From assembly GCF_036195325.1 (NCBI RefSeq), contig NZ_CP108101.1:7626001-7690000 (forward strand): DNA of 64,000 nt, read 5' to 3'. Position numbers and translations under genes: made by a program. Below the pieces are notes generated by a model, which was not told where the DNA came from, ran no database searches, and was given only the letters and a program-made list of their open reading frames with translations. This DNA comes from Streptomyces sp. NBC_00234 (GTDB lineage: Bacteria > Actinomycetota > Actinomycetes > Streptomycetales > Streptomycetaceae). Shown here piece by piece: positions 40,365 through 48,642 of the stretch. Position 1 is the stretch's first letter; each line of letters opens with the position of its first letter.

Positions 40365-41440
40365 GCCGACACCTCCGCCGTGGCCGTGGCCAGGGGCGAG
40401 CTCCCGGCGATCTCCTTGCGTACGACCGGGGCGACCTCGGAGCCCAGCAGCTCGATGGCCTTCAGGGCCTCGCGCTGCGGCACGTTGCCGAAGCCGAGCT
40501 GGATCATCATGCGGTCGTGGCGGAACAGCTCGTGCTGCGCCATGATCTTGTCGACGATCTCCTGGGGGCTGCCCAGGAAGAACGCTCCGGAGGGCGTCGA
40601 CTGGGCCTCGTACGCCATCCTCGGCATGGGGACGCCCAGTCCGCGCTGGTGGTGGTTGGCCATCCAGCCGGCCTGGAAGTACGGGTGGGAGACCTCGATG
40701 GCCTCGTCGTGGGAGGCGGCCACGAAGCCGGGTGAGTTGACCGACACCTTCAGCGTGTCCGGATCGTGCCCGGCCTCGGCCGCGGCCTGACGGTAGAGGT
40801 CCACGAAGGGCGCGAACTGGCGGTAGGCGCCGCCGATGATCGCCAGCGAGAGCGGCAGCCCGAGCCGACCGGCGCGTACGACGGAGGCAGGGGTGCCGCC
40901 GACGGCGACCCAGACGGGCAGCTCGCGATCGGGCCGGGGGGTGATGTCGCCGTTCACCAGCGCTGGGCGGTGCGCCCCCTGCCAGGTGACGGGGTTCTCC
41001 TCGCGGAGCCGGAGCAGCAGATCCAGCTTCTCCGAGAACAACTCCGCGTAGTCGTTCAGGTCGTAACCGAACACGGGAAACGACTCGGTGTACGACCCCC
41101 GGCCGGCGATGATCTCGGCCCGGCCGCCGGAGAGCAGGTCGAGCGTGGCGAACTGCTGGAACACGCGGACCGGGTCGTCCGAGCTGAGTACGGTCACCGC
41201 GCTCGACAGCTTGATCCGGCTGGTGTTCTCGGCCATGGCGGCCAGCACCACGGCCGGGGAGGACACGGCGAAGTCCGTACGGTGGTGCTCACCCACGGCG
41301 AAGACGTCGAGACCGGCCTCGTCGGCCGCCGTCGCCTGCTCCACCAACTCCCTCAGCCGGGTGCCGGGTGAGGGGAGCGCGCCGGTCGTGGGGCTGGGTG
41401 TGAGTTCGCCGAAATGGTAGATCCCCAGTTCGAAGTCCAT
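40361..41440 (-). CDS. LLM-class (bacterial luciferase-like) flavin monooxygenase
   Basis: A 359-residue TIM-barrel monooxygenase: MDFELGIYHFGELTPSPTTG at the N-terminus, FAVGEHHRTDFAVSSPAVVL (conserved EHH motif), RAEIIAGRGSYTESFPVFGY and LPVWVAVGGTPASVVRAGRL. The family uses FMNH2 supplied by a separate reductase for hydroxylation, desulfonation or Baeyer-Villiger chemistry. The reductase gene overlaps its 3' end. Operator site 4 lies 27 bp before the start, so it belongs to the MarR-type regulon. Confidence 0.9.
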   Translation of the reverse strand: MDFELGIYHFGELTPSPTTGALPSPGTRLRELVEQATAADEAGLDVFAVGEHHRTDFAVSSPAVVLAAMAENTSRIKLSSAVTVLSSDDPVRVFQQFATLDLLSGGRAEIIAGRGSYTESFPVFGYDLNDYAELFSEKLDLLLRLREENPVTWQGAHRPALVNGDITPRPDRELPVWVAVGGTPASVVRAGRLGLPLSLAIIGGAYRQFAPFVDLYRQAAAEAGHDPDTLKVSVNSPGFVAASHDEAIEVSHPYFQAGWMANHHQRGLGVPMPRMAYEAQSTPSGAFFLGSPQEIVDKIMAQHELFRHDRMMIQLGFGNVPQREALKAIELLGSEVAPVVRKEIAGSSPLATATAEVSA

Positions 41441-41466
41441 GAGGATGGCCTACTTTCCGATAGGTT

Positions 41467-41484
41467 ATTCGTTGCGCAACGAAC
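41467..41484. promoter_or_regulatory. MarR-type operator, site 4 (LLM operon)
   Basis: ATTCGTTGCGCAACGAAC: 7-bp arms differing only at the outermost base, 4-bp GCGC spacer. It is placed at the promoter of the LLM-reductase operon. Confidence 0.8.
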
Positions 41485-41503
41485 AACCTGGTCGGTGGGT
41501 CGG

Positions 41504-41752
41504 CTATTCCGCCTTGGGGGACTGCCCGCCGTCGGGCGGGTAGCTGTGCGCATCGGCGCCCTGCCACGTGACGACGGCGGGGTTGTCGAGCACACGCTCC
41601 GGGTCCGACAGCCCGGCATCGGCCAGAAACTCGATGACGTCGTGGTCGCTGTGGGCGAGGCCGATGCGTTCGTGGCGGCCCATGGCGTGCACGGTCACGA
41701 TCCGGCCGCCTGACGGGGTGGGTTCATGGATGATGATCGGTTGTGTGGCCAT
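41504..41752 (-). CDS. Small conserved-looking protein of unknown function
   Basis: An 82-residue protein starting MATQPIIIHEPTPSGGRIVT with CTGGAAG upstream. It contains HAMGRHERIGLAHSDHDVIE and ends with a proline/serine-rich tail after PAVVTWQGADAHSYPPDG. I do not recognise a named family. Coding statistics (high third-position GC) support a real gene. It lies 113 bp after katG on the same strand. Confidence 0.6.
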   Translation of the reverse strand: MATQPIIIHEPTPSGGRIVTVHAMGRHERIGLAHSDHDVIEFLADAGLSDPERVLDNPAVVTWQGADAHSYPPDGGQSPKAE

Positions 41753-41865
41753 GCTTCCAGAGTGGCCCCGGGCGGCGCTCCGCGCATCCGGCTGACCGGG
41801 ACGCGTGTACGCGGCCCCGCTGGGGGTGTCCGGGCCGGCCATGGCGGCCGGCCCGGACGTCGGGA

Positions 41866-44097
41866 TCAGGCGAGGTCGAACCGGTCGAGGTTCATGACCT
41901 TGTCCCACGCCGCGACGAAGTCCTTGACGAACTTCTCCTTCGCGTCGTCGCTCGCGTAGACCTCCGCGACCGCACGCAGCTCCGAGTTCGACCCGAAGAC
42001 GAGGTCGGCACGGCTGCCGGTCCACTTGACGTCGCCCGAGGCGGCGTCGCGGCCCTCGAACGTGGTCGCGTCCTCGGACGTCGCCGTCCACGTCGTACCC
42101 AGGTCGAGCAGGTTGACGAAGAAGTCGTTCGTCAGCGACCCGGGGGTCGTGGTGAGGCGACCGAGCGGCGCGTCGCCGTAGTTCGCGCCCAGCACGCGGA
42201 GACCACCGACGAGGACCGTCAGCTCGGGCGCGCTGAGGTTCAGCAGGTTCGCGCGGTCGACCAGCAGGTACTCGGCCGGCAGGCGGTTGCCCTTGCCGAG
42301 GTAGTTGCGGAACCCGTCGGCGATCGGTTCGAGCGCCGCGAACGACTCGACGTCGGTCTGCTCCTGCGACGCGTCCACGCGGCCCGGCGCGAACGGGACC
42401 TCGATGTCGAAACCGGCGTCCTTGGCGGCCTGCTCGACGCCCGCGGCGCCGGCGAGCACGATCAGGTCCGCCAGCGAGACCTTCTTGCCGCCGGACTGGG
42501 CGGAGTTGAAGGACTCCTGGATCCCCTCGAGCGTGCGCAGCACCGTCGCCAGCTGGTCTGGGTTGTTGACCTCCCAGCCGCTCTGCGGCTGGAGGCGGAT
42601 ACGCGCACCGTTGGCGCCGCCGCGCTTGTCGCTGCCGCGGAAGGACGAGGCCGACGCCCACGCGGTGGAGACGAGCTGGGACACCGACAGGTCGGAGGCG
42701 AGGACGCGGCTCTTGAGGGTGGCGATGTCGCCGGAGTCGATGAGCTCGTGCGTCACGGCCGGGAGGGGGTCCTGCCACAGCAGCGTCTCGCTCGGGACCT
42801 CCGGGCCGAGGTAGCGCGCGAGCGGGCCCATGTCACGGTGGGTCAGCTTGAACCACGCCCGGGCGAAGGCGTCCGCGAACTCGGCGGGGTTCTCGTGGAA
42901 GCGGCGCGAGATCTGCTCGTACGCCGGGTCGATGCGGAGCGAGAGGTCGGTCGTGAGCATCGTGGGGGCGTGGCTCTTCGACGCGTCGTGGGCGTCGGGG
43001 ACCGTACCCGCACCCGCGTTGTCCTTCGGCCGCCACTGGTGCGCGCCGGCGGGGCTCTTGAACAGCTCCCACTCGTATCCGAAGAGGATGTCGAAGAAGC
43101 TGTTGTCCCAGGCGGTCGGGGTGTTCGTCCAGATGCCCTCGAGGCCGCTGGTGATCGCGTCGCCGCCCTTACCGGTGCCGAAGGCGTTCTTCCAGCCGAG
43201 ACCCTGCTGCTCCAGCGGGGCGGCCTCGGGGTCGGCGCCGACGCTCTCGGCCGGGCCGGCGCCGTGCGTCTTGCCGAAGGTGTGGCCGCCCGCGATGAGG
43301 GCGACCGTCTCTTCGTCGTTCATCGCCATGCGGCGGAAGGTCTCACGGATGTCGCGGGCCGCGGCCAGCGGGTCCGGGGTGCCGTTGGGGCCTTCCGGGT
43401 TGACGTAGATGAGGCCCATCTGGACCGCGCCGAGCGGGTTCTCCAGCTCGCGGTCCCCGGTGTAGCGCTCGTCGCCGAGCCACGTGGTCTCGGGGCCCCA
43501 GTACACGTCCTCGTCGGGCTCCCAGACGTCGGCGCGACCGCCGGCGAAGCCGAAGGTCTCGAAGCCCATCTCCTCCAGGGCGACGTTGCCCGTGAGGATC
43601 ATGAGGTCGGCCCACGAGATGTTCTTGCCGTACTTCTTCTTGACCGGCCACAGCAGACGGCGGGCCTTGTCGAGGTTCCCGTTGTCCGGCCAGCTGTTGA
43701 GGGGCGCGAAGCGCTGCTGGCCGGCTCCGGCGCCACCGCGGCCGTCGCTGATCCGGTAGGTGCCCGCGCTGTGCCAGGCCATCCGGATCATGAGCGGGCC
43801 GTAGTTGCCGAAGTCGGCGGGCCACCAGTCCTGGGAGGTCGTCAGCACCTCGGCGATGTCCCGCTTCACGGCCGGGAGGTCGAGCGTCCCGAACGCCTCG
43901 GCGTAGTCGAAGTCCTCACCGAGCGGGTTGGCCACCGCGGGGTTCTTGGCGAGGATCTTCAGGTTGAGCCGCTCCGGCCACCACTGGCGATTTCCGCCGC
44001 CCTGCGTCGGATGGGGGGCGCGTCCGTGCGCTACGGGGCAGCCGCCCTCGCCCTCCGATTTCGCGTCGGTGACGATGGCGTCGTGGTTCTCAGACAT
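41866..44097 (-). CDS. katG: Catalase-peroxidase
   Basis: A 743-residue class I haem peroxidase with duplicated halves. Distal site R105, W108 and H109 in MIRMAWHSAGTYR, proximal haem ligand His in VALIAGGHTFGKTHGAGP, and the Tyr of the Met-Tyr-Trp crosslink in MGLIYVNPEGPNG. The C-terminal non-haem copy includes DLIVLAGAAGVEQAAKDAGF. It degrades hydrogen peroxide and can activate prodrugs in other species. GGAAGG precedes the ATG. A Fur-type regulator gene lies divergently upstream, as is usual for actinomycete katG. Confidence 0.95.
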   Translation of the reverse strand: MSENHDAIVTDAKSEGEGGCPVAHGRAPHPTQGGGNRQWWPERLNLKILAKNPAVANPLGEDFDYAEAFGTLDLPAVKRDIAEVLTTSQDWWPADFGNYGPLMIRMAWHSAGTYRISDGRGGAGAGQQRFAPLNSWPDNGNLDKARRLLWPVKKKYGKNISWADLMILTGNVALEEMGFETFGFAGGRADVWEPDEDVYWGPETTWLGDERYTGDRELENPLGAVQMGLIYVNPEGPNGTPDPLAAARDIRETFRRMAMNDEETVALIAGGHTFGKTHGAGPAESVGADPEAAPLEQQGLGWKNAFGTGKGGDAITSGLEGIWTNTPTAWDNSFFDILFGYEWELFKSPAGAHQWRPKDNAGAGTVPDAHDASKSHAPTMLTTDLSLRIDPAYEQISRRFHENPAEFADAFARAWFKLTHRDMGPLARYLGPEVPSETLLWQDPLPAVTHELIDSGDIATLKSRVLASDLSVSQLVSTAWASASSFRGSDKRGGANGARIRLQPQSGWEVNNPDQLATVLRTLEGIQESFNSAQSGGKKVSLADLIVLAGAAGVEQAAKDAGFDIEVPFAPGRVDASQEQTDVESFAALEPIADGFRNYLGKGNRLPAEYLLVDRANLLNLSAPELTVLVGGLRVLGANYGDAPLGRLTTTPGSLTNDFFVNLLDLGTTWTATSEDATTFEGRDAASGDVKWTGSRADLVFGSNSELRAVAEVYASDDAKEKFVKDFVAAWDKVMNLDRFDLA

Positions 44098-44526
44098 GGG
44101 AATCCTTCCGGACGGGGCGGATCACATTGCTCAGGAACTGCGGGCGGTGGAACAGTCGGGGGACAGGCCCCGGTGGATCACGGATCACCTCGGCATCCCC
44201 GATCGAGGACCGAGGGGCCCGCGTCGCCCGACATGGTCAGGCGGGGGGTCTTGCCGAACGCACAGTCGACGTCTTCGATGTGCGGGGAGCTGTGGTCCAC
44301 GCGATCACGCGCCCCGGAAGCGATCGCCCCGACGTCGTGGTGGTCACTGCTCCGTCTCCTGTCGTACTGGAGTCATCCTGTCCCTTGGCTATTGCCGTAA
44401 CCGATCCTACGATGGACAGAGTCCAAGTCAAGAAGTGCACCAAGCCCATTTGACACAGGAACCCGGATGCGCGGACGTGCGCCGCTCGGCTCGGGGCATC
44501 CACCGAACCTGAATAGGTGAACCGAT
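44098..44526. other. 429-bp control region between katG and the Fur-type gene
   Basis: Open frames here have no ribosome site or domain and look like shadow. A Fur/PerR-like dyad lies at 44412-44424 and a TTGACA -35-like hexamer near 44451. Confidence 0.5.
44412..44424. promoter_or_regulatory. Candidate CatR/FurA operator
   Basis: TGGACAGAGTCCA is a perfect dyad (TGGAC, AGA, GTCCA), extended by AAGTC. It lies about 100 bp before the Fur-type gene and resembles peroxide-regulator boxes of streptomycetes. Confidence 0.5.
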
Positions 44527-44946
44527 ATGAGCGGCCTGCTGGAGCGACTGCGAGGGCGTGGGTGGCGGATGACCTCGCAGCGGCGTGTCGTTGCCGAGGT
44601 CCTCGACGGCGACCACGTCCACCTCACGGCTGACGAGGTGCACGCCCGTGCGGTGCGACGGCTGCCCGAGATCTCCCGGGCGACCGTCTACAACGCGCTG
44701 GGGGAGCTGGTCGCGCTCGGCGAGGTCGTGGAGTTCTCCACCGACGGCCGTGCGAAGCGCTACGACCCCAACGCGCACCATCCGCACCAGCACTTGGTGT
44801 GCTCCGGCTGCGGCATCATCCGGGACGTCCATCCGACCGGTGACCCACTGGCCGTCCTCCCGGCGGAGGAGCGCTTCGGTTTCACGGTCTCCAAGGCCGA
44901 GGTCACCTATCGCGGGCTGTGCCCGTCCTGCACGACCGGGAGATGA
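44527..44946 (+). CDS. Fur-family peroxide/metal regulator (CatR/FurA-like)
   Basis: A 139-residue Fur-type repressor: GWRMTSQRRVVAEVLDGDHV and LPEISRATVYNALGELVALG (winged helix), then the HHPHQHLVCSGCGIIRDV metal-sensing segment and CPSC at the C-terminus, the two CxxC pairs of a structural zinc site. It is divergent from katG. In streptomycetes CatR/FurA represses catalase genes and is inactivated by peroxide, so the same link is inferred here. Confidence 0.88.
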   Translation: MSGLLERLRGRGWRMTSQRRVVAEVLDGDHVHLTADEVHARAVRRLPEISRATVYNALGELVALGEVVEFSTDGRAKRYDPNAHHPHQHLVCSGCGIIRDVHPTGDPLAVLPAEERFGFTVSKAEVTYRGLCPSCTTGR

Positions 44947-44971
44947 CCTGCGTGCGGTGCCGTTCGTCGCA

Positions 44972-45184
44972 TCACGCGCCGCCGGAGTGGGGCTTCTCGT
45001 CCCGCAGGCGCGCCGTCTGCGCGTCGTAGTCGTCCAGAATGAGCCGAAGCCGGTCCACGGCCTCCGCGGGGATCCCCGAGGGGGCGGACTCGGCCACGAA
45101 GCGCGCCGCGGACACCAGTGCGGCGAATTCGAAGGCGTGCGCAGTGGCTCGCAGAACACCGGGCCGCGCCCACTCGAGTTGCAT
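44972..45184 (-). CDS. Small protein linked to an AhpD-like gene
   Basis: A 70-residue protein (MQLEWARPGVLRATAHAFEF, then AAEAVDRLRLILDDYD-like text AEAVDRLRLILDDYDAQTAR) without a recognised family. Its ATG begins two bases after the stop of the AhpD-like gene, so the two were translated together. Helical and possibly an accessory partner of the peroxidase. Confidence 0.6.
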   Translation of the reverse strand: MQLEWARPGVLRATAHAFEFAALVSAARFVAESAPSGIPAEAVDRLRLILDDYDAQTARLRDEKPHSGGA

Positions 45185-45186
45185 GG

Positions 45187-45510
45187 TCAGCCCTTCGCCG
45201 CCAGGTATTCCTTGATCTCGCCCAGCTCCTGCGCGAATTCGTCGTAGTCCTCGCGCATGCCGTTGATGTAGGCGCTCCATCCGAGACTGTTCTTCGCGTA
45301 GTGCACTGCTTCCTGTATCTCTTCGTCCGTGGCGCCGAACAGCTTCGCGGCCTCCATGTGGAAGAGCGTGCAGTAACGGCACTTCGTCTCGGAGTGCAGA
45401 GCAACTCCCATCAGTTCCTTGTACTTGTTCGGAATGAGGGTCTCACCGAGCTCGATCTTCTTGAAGATCTCCCACTGCCCGCCCGGATGCAGGTCGTCGG
45501 ATGCCGCCGC
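45187..45510 (-). pseudogene. 5'-damaged carboxymuconolactone decarboxylase/AhpD-like gene
   Basis: The C-terminal ~100 residues are intact: GQWEIFKKIELGETLIPNKY, ETKCRYCTLFHMEAAKLFGA (CxxC redox centre) and AVHYAKNSLGWSAYINGMRE. Upstream of GGQWEIF the frame loses similarity and contains no usable ATG, GTG or TTG start before it runs into the next gene's region. The first 40-60 residues seem lost or frameshifted. An unusual start such as the CTG near 45495 cannot be excluded. Confidence 0.65.
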
Positions 45511-45611
45511 ACGGCCGGACCGGTGGTGCCGACGGGGCGGGCCGAAGAGCGCCTGGCGGGTGGGATCCCGGTTCAGGCGCCCCTCGGACGGCTCGGCGAG
45601 CCGGACGGACC

Positions 45612-46280
45612 TCAGGCGCCGAGGTCGTGGAGGGTGAACTCCTCCCAGGCGCCGGTGATGTCGGTGGACCGGGCGCGCAGTGCGTACTGGAGCGAGCCCG
45701 TGAAGTTGTTCTCCATCGCGACGAAGAGTCCGTTCAGCGTGGACTGGAGCGCGTAGCGGTCCAAGTCCTCGTTGTAGTAAAGGAAGAACCGCTCCCAGCC
45801 GCTGACGCTGGTGGAACGCGCACGCAGGACGTTCTGCGCGCTGCCGGTGAAGTTCTTCTCGACTGCCACGTAGCGGTCGTTCGCCAGGGACTTCAGGGCG
45901 TACGTCTCGGTGACCTCGTCGTACTCGAAGGCGAAGCTCTCCCAGGAGCCCCCGACCTGGGCGGAGCGGGCCCGCAGCACGCCGGTGTTCGGTGCGGCGT
46001 AGTTCACCTCGGTGGCGACGAACTGCCCGTTGCGGGCCGACTGCATGGCCAGGAGCTCGGGCTCCGCGGCCGCGGTGGAGGCGCCCTCGCGGAGGGCGGA
46101 CGGGGCGCGCAGGGTGTCTCCGGAGATCCGCGCCAGTTCGGTGCCGTCCACTGCCTCCCAGCCGCTGGGCACCGCGCCCGGCCGGTCGGCCTGCGGGGCC
46201 GCCCCGGCCACGGGGACGGTCAGCGCCGAGGCCGCCAGCACGGCGGTCACGGAAAGAAGGACGGAGGTTATACGTCGCAC
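45612..46280 (-). CDS. Secreted fascin-like (beta-trefoil) repeat protein
   Basis: A 222-residue precursor with signal MRRITSVLLSVTAVLAASAL and cleavage near AGAAPQA. The mature part has three tandem repeats of about 45 residues with the pattern ARNGQFVATEVNYAAPNTGV / LANDRYVAVEKNFTGSAQNV / TLNGLFVAMENNFTGSLQYA, each followed by LRARS and a W-E-x-F strand. This matches the fascin or ricin-like beta-trefoil architecture used for carbohydrate or protein binding. No enzyme domain is attached. Function unknown. Confidence 0.78.
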   Translation of the reverse strand: MRRITSVLLSVTAVLAASALTVPVAGAAPQADRPGAVPSGWEAVDGTELARISGDTLRAPSALREGASTAAAEPELLAMQSARNGQFVATEVNYAAPNTGVLRARSAQVGGSWESFAFEYDEVTETYALKSLANDRYVAVEKNFTGSAQNVLRARSTSVSGWERFFLYYNEDLDRYALQSTLNGLFVAMENNFTGSLQYALRARSTDITGAWEEFTLHDLGA

Positions 46281-46751
46281 GGGTGTTCCTCACTTTTCGT
46301 CATACGGATTCAGGGGGCACCGGGACGATCGGCCCGTGACGGGCTTCCGGTCGCATTCTCGGGAGAATCACGGCGCGGACATCTCCGGCCGTTTCGCGCG
46401 CGCCGGATATTGTTCTCTCTGCGCGGCGACGCCTACCCCAGTATTTTCCGCACCCCCCGGCACCTGCCATCTGCACCCCTCCCCAGGGGCTTCGGCAGCG
46501 GCTTCGCCAACTCGGCCAAGCGGCCTCAGCGTAACGGTGGGGCGTGATTTCCGGCAGTGAATTGACGGTACATCCAGGCGTCTTGCAGGTAAACGCGCTG
46601 CATTGTCAATTCCGCGGTTTCCCGTTCAGGCAGATGAAACCCGTCGTTCCTGTCGCGTCCACTTCGCGGGCGCGCCGGGGCGACGCATCGTCGCCACCGC
46701 AGCACCTGCCGTGCCGCCGGTCCTGATGTAACGCCTGCTACATTCCTGCTC
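46281..46751. other. 471-bp divergent gap
   Basis: No supported gene. It contains a widely spaced inverted pair GAATTGAC (46559-46566) / GTCAATTC (46605-46612) in an A/T-richer patch, and the ATGTA/TACAT dyad before the ChrB-like gene. Confidence 0.45.
46726..46743. promoter_or_regulatory. Dyad at the ChrB-like gene promoter
   Basis: ATGTAACGCCTGCTACAT has 5-bp arms ATGTA/TACAT with an 8-bp spacer. TACATT could be the -10 element, with transcription starting at or next to the GTG 46752, since no ribosome site is seen. Confidence 0.5.
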
Positions 46752-47315
46752 GTGACGAACGCTGAGCAGACCGCGCGCTGGCTGATCCTGGTCATCAAGC
46801 TGCCCGCAGAACCGTCCCGGCACCGGGTCGCCGTGTGGCGGGAGCTGCGCAGGATCGGAGCCCTTTCACTGGGGCAGGGCATCTGGGCCGTACCGGAAGT
46901 GCCGGTCTTCGCCGACGGCGTCCGGCGTGCCCTCGACCTCACCGCCGCCGCGGACGGCCAGGGCGTGACGCTCCAGGCATCCGGCCGCTCGCCCGAGGAC
47001 GCGGCCCGCTTCCGGGAGATGTTCACCGCCGCCCGCTCGGCGGACTGGGCCGAGTTCCTCGCGGACTGCGGCAAGTTCGAGGCCGAGATCGCCAAGGAGA
47101 TCCGGATCGGCAAGTTCACCCTGGCCGAGCTGGAGGAGGAAGAGCAGAGCCTGGAGCGGCTGCGCCGCTGGCACCGAGATCTGACCGCGCGGGACGTGTT
47201 CGGTGCCCCCGAGGCCCCCCTGGCCGGCGACCGGCTCAAGGAGTGCGTCGCCGCCTGCGAGGACTACGCCGAACGCGTCTTCGCCGCCCTGCACTCCACC
47301 GACGAGGACGTGTGA
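46752..47315 (+). CDS. ChrB N-terminal domain protein (chromate-resistance regulator-like)
   Basis: A 187-residue protein matching the ChrB N-terminal region: WLILVIKLPAEPSRHRVAVW, RELRRIGALSLGQGIWAVPE, CGKFEAEIAKEIRIGKFTLA and EEEEQSLERLRRWHRDLTAR. ChrB senses or assists chromate resistance, usually with the ChrA pump. Here the partner is an MFS transporter whose ATG overlaps the stop (TGATG). The C-terminal ChrB domain is missing. A probable leaderless GTG start is used. Confidence 0.82.
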   Translation: MTNAEQTARWLILVIKLPAEPSRHRVAVWRELRRIGALSLGQGIWAVPEVPVFADGVRRALDLTAAADGQGVTLQASGRSPEDAARFREMFTAARSADWAEFLADCGKFEAEIAKEIRIGKFTLAELEEEEQSLERLRRWHRDLTARDVFGAPEAPLAGDRLKECVAACEDYAERVFAALHSTDEDV

Positions 47316-48502
47316 TGACGCATCAGCCCATATCCCCGGCCGCGCCCAGGCGAGCCATGTGGCCGCTGTACGCCGCCGGATTCACCACCGCCTTCGGTGC
47401 GCACGGCATCGCCGCCAACCTCGGCGGGTTCTCCGAGGACGCGGTCACCTCGCTCCTCGTCCTCGGGGGGCTGCTCGCCCTCTACGACGGTGCCGAGGTG
47501 CTGCTCAAGCCCGTCTTCGGCACGCTCGCCGACCGGATCGGCGCCAAGCCCGTACTCCTCGGCGGCCTGGTCGCCTTCGCCGCCGCCTCCGCGCTGTACG
47601 CCGTCGCGGACAGTCCCGGCTGGCTGTGGGCGGCCCGCCTCGGCCAGGGCGCCGCCGCCTCCGCGTTCTCGCCCTCGGCGTCCGCGATGGTCGCCCGCCT
47701 CAACCCGGCGGCCAAACGCGGCCGTGCGTTCGGCAGTTACGGCTTCTACAAGTCCATCGGCTACACCCTCGGCCCGCTGCTCGGTGGCGTCCTGGTCTGG
47801 GCAGGAGGTCTGCGGCTGTTGTTCACGGTGATGGCCGCGTGCGCGGCAGCTGTCGCGCTGTGGGCCGCTTTCGCCGTGCCCGTGGTGCCGCCGCTGCCCC
47901 GCAAGAGGCAGACCGTGGCCGACCTCGCCCGCCGCCTGGCCGACCGCTCCTTCCTCGCCCCGACCGCGGCGCTCGCCGCGGCCACCGCCGCGCTCTCCGT
48001 GGGCGTGGGCTTCCTCCCCGTCACGGGGGCCGCGGCCGGGCTCGGCACCGTGGCCACCGGCGCCGCAGTATCCGTCCTCGCCGCCACCGCCGCCGTCGTC
48101 CAGCCCAGGGCCGGCCGCGCCCTGGACGCAGGGCGCCTGGCCACCGGTAACGGACTGCTTGCCGGAATGCTCGTCACCGCCGTGGGACTCGCCGCCGCGA
48201 TGCTGCCCGGCCTCGCCGGGGTCCTGCTGGCCGCCGCGCTGATCGGCACCGGCACGGGGCTGATCACGCCGCTCGGCTTCGCCGCCCTCGCCGCATCGAC
48301 CCCGGAGGAGCGCATGGGGCAGACCATGGGATCGGCGGAACTGGGGCGCGAACTCGGCGACGCCGGGGGGCCGTTGCTCGTCGCCGGTGTGGCCACCGTC
48401 TCGACCCTGACCTACGGCTACGCGGCTCTCGCCGCCCTGCTGGCGGCGGGTGCGCTGCTCGCTCTGGCAGGCAGCCGCCGAACAGCCCACGCACCGCGCT
48501 GA
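47315..48502 (+). CDS. MFS transporter coupled to the ChrB-like gene
   Basis: A 395-residue 12-span major facilitator: TTAFGAHGIAANLGGF in span 1, KPVFGTLADRIGAKPVLLGG as the MFS G-x-x-x-D-R-x-G loop, and SASAMVARLNPAAKRGRAFG before span 5. The TGATG overlap with the upstream gene implies translational coupling. ChrB-linked MFS members may export oxyanions or drugs; the substrate is not proven. Confidence 0.87.
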   Translation: MTHQPISPAAPRRAMWPLYAAGFTTAFGAHGIAANLGGFSEDAVTSLLVLGGLLALYDGAEVLLKPVFGTLADRIGAKPVLLGGLVAFAAASALYAVADSPGWLWAARLGQGAAASAFSPSASAMVARLNPAAKRGRAFGSYGFYKSIGYTLGPLLGGVLVWAGGLRLLFTVMAACAAAVALWAAFAVPVVPPLPRKRQTVADLARRLADRSFLAPTAALAAATAALSVGVGFLPVTGAAAGLGTVATGAAVSVLAATAAVVQPRAGRALDAGRLATGNGLLAGMLVTAVGLAAAMLPGLAGVLLAAALIGTGTGLITPLGFAALAASTPEERMGQTMGSAELGRELGDAGGPLLVAGVATVSTLTYGYAALAALLAAGALLALAGSRRTAHAPR

Positions 48503-48642
48503 TTTCGGGTTCCATGGGCATCGGTGGCCGACAGGGTTTCACGTGGCCTGTGCCGGCGCGGTCCGGAGCGGCCGGAGCCGGTTCCCCGGGGTCGCCCCGC
48601 CGCCGAAGTCGGCGACGGGGCAACCGTGGTGCGGGAGATGCC

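Noticed and set aside
41743..44400. An 885-codon plus-strand frame opposite katG
   Set aside because: It is antisense to an unmistakable catalase-peroxidase and has no ribosome site or family match.
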